A stretch of DNA of 64,000 nt, from positions 81,377-145,376 of the forward strand of contig DAOQSN010000006.1 of NCBI GenBank assembly GCA_035356615.1. Reading direction: 5' to 3'. Below are positions 8,233-16,223 of this stretch, in pieces; the stretch's first letter is position 1; the number at the start of each line of letters is the position of its first letter. The notes under the pieces were generated by a model, which saw nothing but the letters and a program-made list of their open reading frames with translations, ran no database searches and was not told where the DNA came from. The position numbers and the translations under genes were made by a program. This DNA comes from JAKQDH01 sp029558835 (GTDB lineage Bacteria; Planctomycetota; Phycisphaerae; UBA1845).

Positions 8233-9849
8233 ATGTTGGAACTTCTCCTGGGTGACGAAGCGGTGGCCTTGGGCGCCCTCGACGCGGGGATCAGCGGGGC
8301 GTTCTCCTATCCAGGCACCCCCGCCACCGAGATTCTCGAGTTCATTCAGCAACGGACGCGCGGCGTGGACGGTCTCTCGGCGCGCTGGTCGGCCAACGAG
8401 AAGGTCGCCCTGGAGGAAGCCCTGGGCATGTCCTTCGCGGGCAAACGGGCGCTGGTCTCCATGAAGCACGTGGGGCTCAACGTGGCGGCCGACCCCTTCA
8501 TGAACGCCGCCCTCACGGGGGCCCACGGCGGGTTGGTCATCGTGGTGGCCGACGACCCCGGCATGCACTCCTCGCAGAACGAGCAGGACACCCGCTACTA
8601 CGGCGATTTCGCCAAGGTGCTCATGTTCGAGCCTTCCAATCAGCAGGAATGCTACGACATGACGCGCGAGGCCTTTGAGATGTCCGAGCGGATCGGACTG
8701 CCGGTGCTGGTCCGGCTGGTGACCCGGCTGGCGCACAGTCGCGCCAACGTGCTGCGGAGCGCGCCGGCGCAGGTGGATCGTGGCGTGCGGCTCGCCAACC
8801 GGCCGCAGGACTGGACGTTGCTGCCGGTCAACGCGCGGCGACGCTTCCGCCGTCTGATCGACTTGCAGTCGGCGCTGCGCGAGTACTCGGAGCATGCGCG
8901 CTACAACAAGCTGGAGCTGCGCGGGCCGCACGGCATCCTGGCGGCCGGACTCGCCCACAACTACGTCCGGGAGGTCATCGGGAGCGATTCGTCGTACTCG
9001 CTGCTGAAGATCGGGACCTACCCCCTGCCGGTGCCGTTGATCCGCGAGTTGATCGATCACTGCTCGGATGTCCTCGTGGCCGAGGACGGCTATCCGTTCA
9101 TCGAGAGTCACCTGTGCGGCCTGTTGGGCGTGCCGGGTCGGGCCATTCGCGGGAAGCGCGACGGGGCGTTCCCGCCGGACGGCGAGCTGTCGGTCGATCG
9201 GGTGCGGGCCGCCCTGGGCATGCCGGCGACGACCACGCCGCCGAAGGTAGAGGATCTGCCCGGTCGCCCGCCGCGTTTGTGTGACGGTTGCCCGCACTGC
9301 GACACGTTCAGCGCCTTGCTGGAAGCCACGGAAGGGATGGACCGGGTACTCTTCAGCGACATCGGTTGCTACACGCTGGGGGCATTGCCGCCCTACAACG
9401 CCGTGCAGTCCTGCGTGGACATGGGAGCGTCGGTAAGCATGGCACTGGGGGCGGCCAAGGCGGGCGCCCACCCTGTGCTCTGCACGATCGGTGACTCGAC
9501 GTTCTGCCATTCGGGCATGACGCCTTTGCTGGGGGCGGCCCACGAAGACGCCAACATGACCGTCGTCATTCTTGACAACGCCACCGTCGGCATGACCGGC
9601 GGACAGGAAGTGTTCGTCACGGGCGACGCTTTCGTGGACTTGCTGAAGGGGCTGGGCGTGCGGGAAGATCAGATTGTCCGCATCGAGCCGGTCAAGAAGC
9701 AGCATCAGCGAAACGTTGAGCTGGTGCGCAAGGCCATCGAGCATCGTGGCCTGTCGGTGATTCTGGCTTGCCGTCCGTGCGTGCAGGTGTCCCGCAAGGC
9801 GACGAAGAAGCTGACGGAGAAGGAGCAGGCATCCGGCGCCCCGGCCTAG
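8233..9849 (+). CDS. iorA: Indolepyruvate:ferredoxin oxidoreductase alpha subunit lacking the C-terminal ferredoxin domain
   Basis: IorA with IorB converts aryl-pyruvates (from Trp, Phe, Tyr) and CoA to aryl-acetyl-CoA, CO2 and reduced ferredoxin. The 538-residue product opens with the family start 'LLLGDEAVALGALDAG..FSYPGTPATEI', has 'NEKVALEEALGMSFAGKRALVSMKHVGLN', and a ThDP-binding half with 'CDGCPHCDTF' near residue 350 and GDSTFCHSG / ILDNATVGMTGGQ at about 419-455. It stops shortly after 'LACRPCVQVSRK', where typical IorA proteins continue with a two-cluster ferredoxin domain, so the usual electron outlet is missing. The first gene of the operon, it is followed after 83 bases by the IorB-ACD fusion. 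Confidence 0.9.
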   Translation: MLELLLGDEAVALGALDAGISGAFSYPGTPATEILEFIQQRTRGVDGLSARWSANEKVALEEALGMSFAGKRALVSMKHVGLNVAADPFMNAALTGAHGGLVIVVADDPGMHSSQNEQDTRYYGDFAKVLMFEPSNQQECYDMTREAFEMSERIGLPVLVRLVTRLAHSRANVLRSAPAQVDRGVRLANRPQDWTLLPVNARRRFRRLIDLQSALREYSEHARYNKLELRGPHGILAAGLAHNYVREVIGSDSSYSLLKIGTYPLPVPLIRELIDHCSDVLVAEDGYPFIESHLCGLLGVPGRAIRGKRDGAFPPDGELSVDRVRAALGMPATTTPPKVEDLPGRPPRLCDGCPHCDTFSALLEATEGMDRVLFSDIGCYTLGALPPYNAVQSCVDMGASVSMALGAAKAGAHPVLCTIGDSTFCHSGMTPLLGAAHEDANMTVVILDNATVGMTGGQEVFVTGDAFVDLLKGLGVREDQIVRIEPVKKQHQRNVELVRKAIEHRGLSVILACRPCVQVSRKATKKLTEKEQASGAPA

Positions 9850-9932
9850 GGAGGTGCGTGACCGAGCCGCGGGACGTGCCGGCACGGACCAGTAGCGCGG
9901 GGGTGACAGGCTCTCCAGAGAAGGATTAGGCG

Positions 9933-12900
9933 ATGGAGTGTAACATCATTCTTGCCGGGGTCGGCGGTCAGGGGATTCTCACCATCGCCCAGGCCATCTG
10001 TCTGGCGGTGATTCGACGCGGCTGGCACGTTAAGCAGTCCGAGGTACACGGGATGAGCCAGCGCGGCGGGGACGTGCAGGCCCACCTGCGGTTCGCCGAC
10101 CACGAGCTGTACAGCGACCTGATCCCGCTGGGCAAGGCCGACGTCGTGTTGGCGGTGGAGCCGCTGGAGGCCCTGCGCTACGTCCAGTACCTTTCCGAGC
10201 GCGGCACCATCGTGGCCAGTACCGCCCCGTTCGTGAACATCTCGAACTACCCGCCGATCGAGCACGTGCTCGACCAGGTGACGAAGTACCCGAGTCACAT
10301 TCTCGTGGACGCGGAGCGTTGGGCGAAGGCGGCCGGTTCCGCCCGGGCCGTCAACACCGTCATGCTCGGTGCCGCATCCGGGCTCCTGGGCCTGGACGCG
10401 GCCGAGCTGGAAACATCCATCGCCGAGATGTTCGGACGCAAAGGGGCCGCCCTCGTCGACGTGAACCAGCGCGCCTGCCGCTTCGGACGCAATGCCGCCA
10501 CCGCGTACCTCGACGGGCTGCGCCGCGGGGCGTCCGCCCAGGAAGTACGCCATTGGCTGGAGACGCTGGAGCCCGAGCAGCTTGACCGTCAGCAGGGCCC
10601 GGGCACGGAGAGCCTTACTCTGACGACGGAGGAGTGCGGCCTGTCGCGTCCGGAGGCCCACGCGGTCGGTCAGATCCTGCTGGAGGTCTACCAGTCCGGT
10701 CGCCGCCTGCTCTTCGAGCACGAGGTCTACCGACTGCTGGAACTCGTGGGCGCGGTTGCCCCGCCCCGCTACTACTTCGTGCAGAAGGGCGAGCAGATTA
10801 CCGCCCAGACCCTGGACTGTTTCCCCGGCGACAAGGTCGTCCTCAAGGTCGTGTCGCCGGATATTGCGCACAAGTCGGACGTGGGCGGGGTGGTCTTTGC
10901 TCCGAAGGACATCGAGACCGTCAACCGCGAAATCCGGCAGCTTGTGGAGGCCCAGGGGGCCGGCGGGGCCCGGGTGGCCGGCGTCCTCGTCGTCGAGTAC
11001 GTCCAGCGCACCGACGCCGGTTTCGGGCAGGAGCTCTTCATTGGTATCCGGTCCACGCGTGAGTTCGGCCCGATCATCGCGGCCGGGCTCGGCGGCATCC
11101 ACACGGAGTACCTGGCCGCCAAGATGAAGCCCGGTCAGGCCGTGGCGAAGGCCCTGGCTGTGGATACGACCCCGGAGCAGTTCATGGAGCTGTTCCAGAA
11201 GACGGCCGCCTATGACGTGCTGGCCGGGCGTGCCCGGGGGCGACAGCGCATCGTGAGCGACGGGGACCTGCTCCGCTGCTTCCGGGCGTTCATCGCCGTC
11301 GCCCGCCGGTTCTGCGTCGATCGTGGCGAGGAAGGCCCCGATGTCCAGGAGATCGAGGTCAACCCGTTCGCATTCTCGCGCCTCCGGATGATCCCCCTCG
11401 ACGGGCACGGCGCTTTGGCAACCGCCACGAAGGCACTGCCAGCCCGTCCGGCGACCAAAATTGAAGCACTAGTGGAGCCGCGCTCCATCGCCTTGGTCGG
11501 TGTGTCCACCAAGCGGGCCAACTTCGGCCGCATCATCCTCAAGAACCTGCTCGACTGCGGATTCCCGAAGGACCGCCTGTTCGTCGTACGCGAGGGTGAG
11601 AAGGAAATCGACGGGGTGGGGTGCGTGCCGAGCATCGCGGCGCTGCCGGGCAAGGTAGACCTTCTCGTCGTCGCCACCGGGGCGGAAGCCATCCCCGACG
11701 TGATGCAACAGACCATCGACAGCCGCAAGATCGCGTCCGTCATCCTGATCCCGGGTGGCATGGGGGAGACTGAGGGTACCCAGGGACTCGAGGCGAAGGT
11801 TCGGGAGATGATCGTTGCCTCCCGGCAGCAGCCGGACGGGGGCCCAATCGTGCTGGGCGGCAACTGCATGGGTGTCCGCTCTCGCCCCGGGCACTACGAC
11901 ACGTTTTTCATTCCGCCGCACAAGCTTGATCCCCGCCGCCACGTGCCGCCCCGCCGGGCCGCCCTGATTTCCCAAAGTGGTGCCTTCATCATCAGCCGCA
12001 TGAGCAACCTTGAGGCACTGGATCCCACGATTGCGATCTCTTTGGGCAACCAGATCGACGCCACCGTCTCGGACATGCTCCGGGCCGTGGGTGATCGTGA
12101 CGACATGGACTGCATCGGTGTGTACGTGGAGGGGTTCAACCCGCTGGATGGGCTGGCGTTCGTGCGGTCGGTGCAGGAAGTCACGGCCGCCGGGAAGGTC
12201 GTGGTGTTCTACAAGGCGGGCAGGACCGACCCCGGTCGGGCGGCCACGGCCGGCCACACCGCCTCGGTAGCCGGCGACTACGACGTGTGCCAGACGGCGG
12301 TGGCCAACGCCGGTGCCATCGTGACGGACACGTTCAAGGAATTCGAGCAAGTGCTGGAACTGGCCACGGCCCTGCATGGGAAAGAGGTTGGCGGGGTCCG
12401 GATCGGCGCCATCAGCAACGCGGGCTTCGAGACCGTGGGCATGGCCGACAACATCCACGGGGCCCGCTTCGAGGCGGAACTGCCTGCACTCAGCGAGGCC
12501 ACGGCACGCCGCGTGGCGGAGCGACTGGCCAAGTTCAAGCTGGACGGACTGGTCAATGTGCGGAATCCGCTCGATATGACGCCGATGGCCAATGAAGACG
12601 CCTTCGAGGCCTGTATCCGAGCCTTCATCGAGGACCCGGGGACGGACGCCGTCCTGGTGGGGTTCGTGCCGCTTACCCCGCAGATGCTGACCACGGAGGA
12701 GGAGATTGCCAAGCCCGGGTCGCTGGCCGACCGGCTACCGGCCTTGCTGGCGGAGTCCCGCAAGCCCGTCGTGGCCGTCATTGACTCGGGCAGGCCCTAC
12801 GACGCCTTCGCCCGGCGGCTGCGTGACGGGGCCGTGCCAGTCTTTCGCACGTGCGATGAGGCCATGCGTTCCCTGGGACGCTACCTGGCCCATCGCTGGG

Positions 12901-12968
12901 AGCGGTCACGGACGCAAGCCCACCAGCAGTCCGCGTCGCCCACGCGGCGGGTACAGGCGGCCGTGTAG
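9933..12968 (+). CDS. Fusion of IorB with ADP-forming acyl-CoA synthetase beta and alpha domains
   Basis: Residues 1-205 are IorB ('NIILAGVGGQGILTIAQ', 'EVHGMSQRGGDVQAHLRF', 'NTVMLGAASG'), the gamma-type subunit that partners IorA. Residues about 235-500 are an ATP-grasp beta domain of acetyl-CoA synthetase (ADP-forming) with 'SPDIAHKSDVGGV' (His313) and the metal motif EVNPF at 475-479. Residues 511-985 are the CoA-binding/ligase alpha domain with 'EPRSIALVGVS', 'NCMG' at 644-647 and AGHTASVAG carrying the expected phospho-histidine His775. GAGAAGGA precedes the ATG at 9933. One chain would thus both help form the acyl-CoA and convert it to free acid, making ATP from ADP and Pi. Confidence 0.92.
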   Translation: MECNIILAGVGGQGILTIAQAICLAVIRRGWHVKQSEVHGMSQRGGDVQAHLRFADHELYSDLIPLGKADVVLAVEPLEALRYVQYLSERGTIVASTAPFVNISNYPPIEHVLDQVTKYPSHILVDAERWAKAAGSARAVNTVMLGAASGLLGLDAAELETSIAEMFGRKGAALVDVNQRACRFGRNAATAYLDGLRRGASAQEVRHWLETLEPEQLDRQQGPGTESLTLTTEECGLSRPEAHAVGQILLEVYQSGRRLLFEHEVYRLLELVGAVAPPRYYFVQKGEQITAQTLDCFPGDKVVLKVVSPDIAHKSDVGGVVFAPKDIETVNREIRQLVEAQGAGGARVAGVLVVEYVQRTDAGFGQELFIGIRSTREFGPIIAAGLGGIHTEYLAAKMKPGQAVAKALAVDTTPEQFMELFQKTAAYDVLAGRARGRQRIVSDGDLLRCFRAFIAVARRFCVDRGEEGPDVQEIEVNPFAFSRLRMIPLDGHGALATATKALPARPATKIEALVEPRSIALVGVSTKRANFGRIILKNLLDCGFPKDRLFVVREGEKEIDGVGCVPSIAALPGKVDLLVVATGAEAIPDVMQQTIDSRKIASVILIPGGMGETEGTQGLEAKVREMIVASRQQPDGGPIVLGGNCMGVRSRPGHYDTFFIPPHKLDPRRHVPPRRAALISQSGAFIISRMSNLEALDPTIAISLGNQIDATVSDMLRAVGDRDDMDCIGVYVEGFNPLDGLAFVRSVQEVTAAGKVVVFYKAGRTDPGRAATAGHTASVAGDYDVCQTAVANAGAIVTDTFKEFEQVLELATALHGKEVGGVRIGAISNAGFETVGMADNIHGARFEAELPALSEATARRVAERLAKFKLDGLVNVRNPLDMTPMANEDAFEACIRAFIEDPGTDAVLVGFVPLTPQMLTTEEEIAKPGSLADRLPALLAESRKPVVAVIDSGRPYDAFARRLRDGAVPVFRTCDEAMRSLGRYLAHRWERSRTQAHQQSASPTRRVQAAV

Positions 12969-13103
12969 ATGGCGTTGCAGGGGCTCTCGGCTGCGGGAGG
13001 CGATGGGTGAACGCGGCGGCCCCGTCGTGCTGACCACGGCGCGCCGGGGTACCTGCTTCGCGCCTGGCGTGCTCTGGCTGACCGTGCTTGGGCTCCGGGG
13101 GGC

Positions 13104-13165
13104 GTCTTCGCTTCCCCCACCCTCACCCCCGCCCCTCTTCCTGCGCGGGAGAGGGGTTCTTTGCC
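13104..13165. repeat. CCCTCACCCC...GAGAGGGG hairpin element in the gap after the Ior operon
   Basis: The 355-base gap 12969-13323 holds a CCCACCCTCACCCCCGCCCC block followed by GGGAGAGGGGTTCTTTGCCCC, which can fold back on itself (CCCCTCTTCC with GGGAGAGGGG). A similar block is at about 55626-55672. Elements of this wording are common between genes in G+C-rich bacteria and may end transcription; nothing else in the gap is recognised apart from the ribosome site of the next gene. Confidence 0.45.
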
Positions 13166-13323
13166 CCGTGCCGAGGCCGGTTGACCCGACAGTTGCAAGA
13201 GGCTAGAACTAGCGTGCGGGCTGCTTGGCGATGGGCGGCTCGGGGCCGCGGGGTCGGACGGAGCGCCATCCGTTGGTGCGTGCTGTGGCCCGTTTTGGGG
13301 CTGTTGTTGCGGGAGGACCGAAG

Positions 13324-14166
13324 TTGAACGCTGGATTGGATACACGCGGTGACCGCGGCTTGCGGTGGTGCCGACTGCGTCTCGTCGTGTTCTGGGGCGC
13401 GGCTCTGGGCCTCGTTGCCGGCTGCGGCTCGCTGTTCGGAGCGGGGTTCGTCGATCTCATCAGCCCCGGTTCGGCGACCATCAACAACTCGACGGGGCAC
13501 GTCGTCTTGGCGTTTGTGAATAACGCGGAGGTTGATGAACGGCTGGTCGAGTACCTGACGACGACCGGCGGGCTTACGTTGACAAACGCGGAGCGGCGTG
13601 AGCTGCGTCCCCGGGTCCGGTTCCGCATTCGGGTGACCTACTCCAACGGCAACGTCAATTCCTTCGAGTTTGTCAGCGGCAGCCGCAAGCTGATCGACCA
13701 GCGGTTCGACGCCGATGCTTATCCGGACCTTAATCAGAACGACTTGGACAACACCGTGGTTCTTTGTAACGTCGCCCGGGTCGAGTTAGACCCGAGTGCG
13801 TCTATCGAGGTGTTCGTCCCGGTCGAGTTGATCACCTACCAGTCCCGGGAGATCCAGAACCAGCAAGGTGGGGCCGTGCTGGTGTACCAGGTCCAGGGCA
13901 GAAGTGCCCCCCAGTTCCGCCCGTTGGTTCCCGACACGGTCGACGCGGATGGTAACACCTTGCTTCGTGCCAACATCGACGTACGTGACGTGCCGGGGCC
14001 CGTGGTGAACCCCAGTTGCGGTGCCGTCGTCAGCGTGGTGATGGGCGGCGTGCTGCGGGTGCCGTTCCTGGAGAACGTGGACGACGATCCCAGTTTTGAC
14101 GCAGCCGACGCGGCGACGATCGCTGGGATTGGCGGTCGGTATGAGTTCACCGTCGGCGTGCGCTGA
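13324..14166 (+). CDS. Predicted lipoprotein, unknown function
   Basis: The 280-residue product has a signal segment ending in LVAGC, so it should be a lipoprotein. I place the start at the TTG at 13324, because GGGAGGA lies six bases upstream; longer in-frame starts add sequence before the signal peptide. The mature protein has 'ATINNSTGHVVLAFVNNAEVDERLVEYL', suggesting a beta-sandwich domain, and a conserved-looking 'NPSCGAVVSVVMGG' near the C-terminus. It resembles the next gene in layout (lipobox, FxNPS/SPGSATI opening, 'VNNAE' or 'VNETAD'), so the two may be distant paralogues. Function is unknown. Confidence 0.7.
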   Translation: MNAGLDTRGDRGLRWCRLRLVVFWGAALGLVAGCGSLFGAGFVDLISPGSATINNSTGHVVLAFVNNAEVDERLVEYLTTTGGLTLTNAERRELRPRVRFRIRVTYSNGNVNSFEFVSGSRKLIDQRFDADAYPDLNQNDLDNTVVLCNVARVELDPSASIEVFVPVELITYQSREIQNQQGGAVLVYQVQGRSAPQFRPLVPDTVDADGNTLLRANIDVRDVPGPVVNPSCGAVVSVVMGGVLRVPFLENVDDDPSFDAADAATIAGIGGRYEFTVGVR

Positions 14167-14208
14167 GCCGGTCGGTGTGGTCGTCTCGACGACCGGTCGG
14201 GCGGCACG

Positions 14209-14946
14209 ATGTCTGCGAGAGTTTCCATGAGCACAGATCGTTGGTACAGAATAGGACGGGGACTGCTGGCCGTGGGCCTGTGCCTCGCCGGGTGCGGCGG
14301 CACGGTCACGTTCTTCAACCCGAGTTTCATCAACGCCTTCCAGGGTGGTTATTACCCCATCACGCCGGGACCGGAAGCCGCCTTCGTTCTCGTGCGCGTT
14401 GTCAACGAGACCGCCGACCCCGCCGACTTCATCGTGACGATTGAGCGCATGGTCATCGTCGAAGATGGCGACGGCAACCCGCAGTACGACGACGACGGCA
14501 ACCTGTTGACGACGAAGGAACTGCAAACCGTGCGGCTGCGCACGTTCCCCGTTGCCCTCGCCAACGACATTGGCGTGTTGTTTCCGTGCGCCGAGTCGCC
14601 CGTGATTCGGATCGGCTTGGGCGAGAACCTCCTGGCCGGCGAGCCGGCGGCGTTCATCTACGAAGACTACAACCCGCAGACGGGCGTGGTCGGCGGCGGC
14701 TACGGCGTGGCGGCCGAGGGCCTGAACACGCTCTCGTATTTCGCCGCGAGCGGCCCCAATTTCGTCTGCGGTGATACCGTCGTCTTCCGGATGTTCACGA
14801 GCACGGCCAGCGGTAGCGCTGGGAACGTCAAGTTCCAGGCCTTCCTCCAGCCCGGCTCCGAGCAGCCCGGCGTGTTCGCCGGACCCAGTACCTTCGTCAA
14901 CTACGCCCAGTTCCTGCAGAGCCAGGTACGTGAGGACAATCCGTAA
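14209..14946 (+). CDS. Predicted lipoprotein, possible paralogue of the preceding gene
   Basis: The 245-residue product carries a signal peptide with lipobox LAGC, followed by 'TVTFFNPSFINAFQGGYYPITPG' and an 'AAFVLVRVVNETADPADFIVTI' beta-rich stretch similar in style to the upstream lipoprotein. Cysteines in 'FPCAES' and 'NFVCGD' could pair. A second ATG at 14227 with GAGAG upstream is an equally good start. It lies 42 bases behind its neighbour, so the two are probably co-transcribed. No known function. Confidence 0.7.
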   Translation: MSARVSMSTDRWYRIGRGLLAVGLCLAGCGGTVTFFNPSFINAFQGGYYPITPGPEAAFVLVRVVNETADPADFIVTIERMVIVEDGDGNPQYDDDGNLLTTKELQTVRLRTFPVALANDIGVLFPCAESPVIRIGLGENLLAGEPAAFIYEDYNPQTGVVGGGYGVAAEGLNTLSYFAASGPNFVCGDTVVFRMFTSTASGSAGNVKFQAFLQPGSEQPGVFAGPSTFVNYAQFLQSQVREDNP

Positions 14947-15066
14947 GCGAGCCGCGCCGGCGATTGCGCGGGGTATCCGACGCGCTCGACTGCATAGAGG
15001 CGACACCGGTCGGCGTTCCGGCACCCACGCTGGATCTGATCCCGACCCGGGTAGGATGGTCAATCC

Positions 15067-15300
15067 ATGAGCAACAGGCAATTCGACTTCACGCCAGGCC
15101 GCTGGTCCCGACTGACGACACGCACGTTGCGAAGGGCCGCGCGGTGGACGCTGCTTGCCGCGTTGGCCGGGGGGACGCTGGGTATGTCGTGTGCGACCCA
15201 GGTGAAGGTCACCGCCCGCAACGGCGCGGAGCAGTTCCTGTACACCCTGATGCAGGGGGTTGCCCAAGAGCTGGCCGAGCAGATCGCCCCAGGCGACTGA
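15067..15300 (+). CDS. Small exported protein, unknown
   Basis: This 77-residue protein has a twin-arginine-rich basic start (RWSRLTTRTLRRAARW), a hydrophobic core and a possible but weak lipobox (GMSC, with Gly at -3). The 45-residue mature part ends in 'LYTLMQGVAQELAEQIAPGD', an amphipathic helix reminiscent of the small lipoprotein at 1521-1754. An AGGATGG ribosome site precedes the ATG. It is probably the last gene of the lipoprotein cluster. Confidence 0.5.
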   Translation: MSNRQFDFTPGRWSRLTTRTLRRAARWTLLAALAGGTLGMSCATQVKVTARNGAEQFLYTLMQGVAQELAEQIAPGD

Positions 15301-15615
15301 CTACCGCCCGGCCTTGGGGCGATAACACCCACAGGTGACCCGCCGCTGACCGCCACAGCCTTCTTCGAGTGCATCTCGTATCCAAGGCACCGGCGCGGCT
15401 CACGAGCCCCCAGGAAGACGCGGGGGCTGCCCTTGCCGGGCGGCGTCCAGGGGAGCAAGTCCACGGCTGGATTCGCGTGCTGGCGGGTGCGCGCCGGCTT
15501 TCCCGGCGGCCGACGTGTCGAACGCGGCCTTCGCGATCGGGCTGGTGTGCCGTTTTCGGGCGCATCCTCTTTGTCCGCAATCGAGCCGGGGGCACCGTTC
15601 TGCCGATGGTGTAGT

Positions 15616-15630
15616 TGAGAACGAGTCTCA
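15616..15630 (+). promoter_or_regulatory. Fur-box-like palindrome, distal site
   Basis: TGAGAACGAGTCTCA is a perfect TGAGA-N5-TCTCA inverted repeat and matches the 7-1-7 Fur consensus in its TGAGAAT-N-ATTCTCA variant at most positions. It sits 18 bases upstream of a possible promoter and about 245 bases before feoA. The rest of the gap 15301-15874 shows no gene. Confidence 0.6.
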
Positions 15631-15648
15631 GTTTTCGCGGGATTCGGC

Positions 15649-15677
15649 TTGGAGCGCACCTTGCCTGTGGGTATAGT
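15649..15677 (+). promoter_or_regulatory. Possible sigma-70 type promoter for the feo operon
   Basis: TTGGAG at 15649-15654 and TATAGT at 15672-15677 are separated by 17 bases, the ideal spacing. It lies directly downstream of the distal Fur-like site. The resulting leader to feoA would be about 190 bases and would run through the proximal Fur-like palindrome. The call rests on sequence match only. Confidence 0.4.
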
Positions 15678-15844
15678 GTGTGGCGGCCGAACGGATGCTG
15701 TGACGCTGGTGGAATGCCTCCCTTTTCCCCTCCCTTCCTGCTGGGTGGGGCGGCGGCCGAGAGCGGGTTTGACCGTCCGAACCTGGGCATTCGTCATCGG
15801 TCAGCAGCGCGAAGACGGTGGGCGGTGCAGCGTTTCTGCAATGG

Positions 15845-15859
15845 TGAGACTCGGTCTCA
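15845..15859 (+). promoter_or_regulatory. Fur-box-like palindrome, proximal site
   Basis: TGAGACTCGGTCTCA is a second TGAGA-N5-TCTCA palindrome (TGAGAC/GTCTCA arms). It abuts the feoA ribosome binding site AGGTAGG and ends 15 bases before the ATG. Two such sites ahead of a ferrous-iron transporter make iron-dependent repression by Fur a good inference. Confidence 0.6.
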
Positions 15860-15874
15860 GGTAGGTACGTGACC

Positions 15875-16147
15875 ATGGCAATTGGGGAGTGTGAGGTCCA
15901 AGCTGGCTCGCGGGGTGTGCCGGCGTCCTTCATCGACCTGCCTTGCCTTCGCGCGGGCGAAATCGGCACCGTCCTCGAAGTGGACGCTTCGCCGGCCGCT
16001 CGCAAACGCCTCGCGGACATGGGTTTCATCCGCGGCGCCCAACTCGAGATGCTGCGTCCCGGCAGCCCGTGCATTGTGCGTATTGACGGCGCGTGCGTGG
16101 GGCTGGGCAACGGACACCAGAAGCGGATTCGATTAAGGCTCCCCTGA
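15875..16147 (+). CDS. feoA: Ferrous iron transport protein A
   Basis: The 90-residue protein has the FeoA SH3-like fold pattern: 'LRAGEIGTVLEVD', 'ARKRLADMGFIRGAQLEML' and a C-terminal 'VRIDGACVGLG'. FeoA is a small cytoplasmic partner needed for FeoB activity. The ATG at 15875 has AGGTAGG at nine bases; the in-frame GTG at 15869 is too close to that site. feoB follows after 76 bases. Confidence 0.92.
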   Translation: MAIGECEVQAGSRGVPASFIDLPCLRAGEIGTVLEVDASPAARKRLADMGFIRGAQLEMLRPGSPCIVRIDGACVGLGNGHQKRIRLRLP

Positions 16148-16223
16148 AGCACTTGCCTGTCCCCCGCCGGTCCCCGGTGTCGGCGACCAAAGGCAGGCGT
16201 TTCTCCCGTCGATAGCGAGACCC

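Noticed and set aside
7747..9885. Minus-strand open frame of 712 codons opposite iorA
   Set aside because: Antisense to a clear iorA gene; high G+C removes stop codons on the opposite strand. No family motif is visible. Similar long shadows lie opposite the Ior-ACD fusion, feoB and the redox operon.
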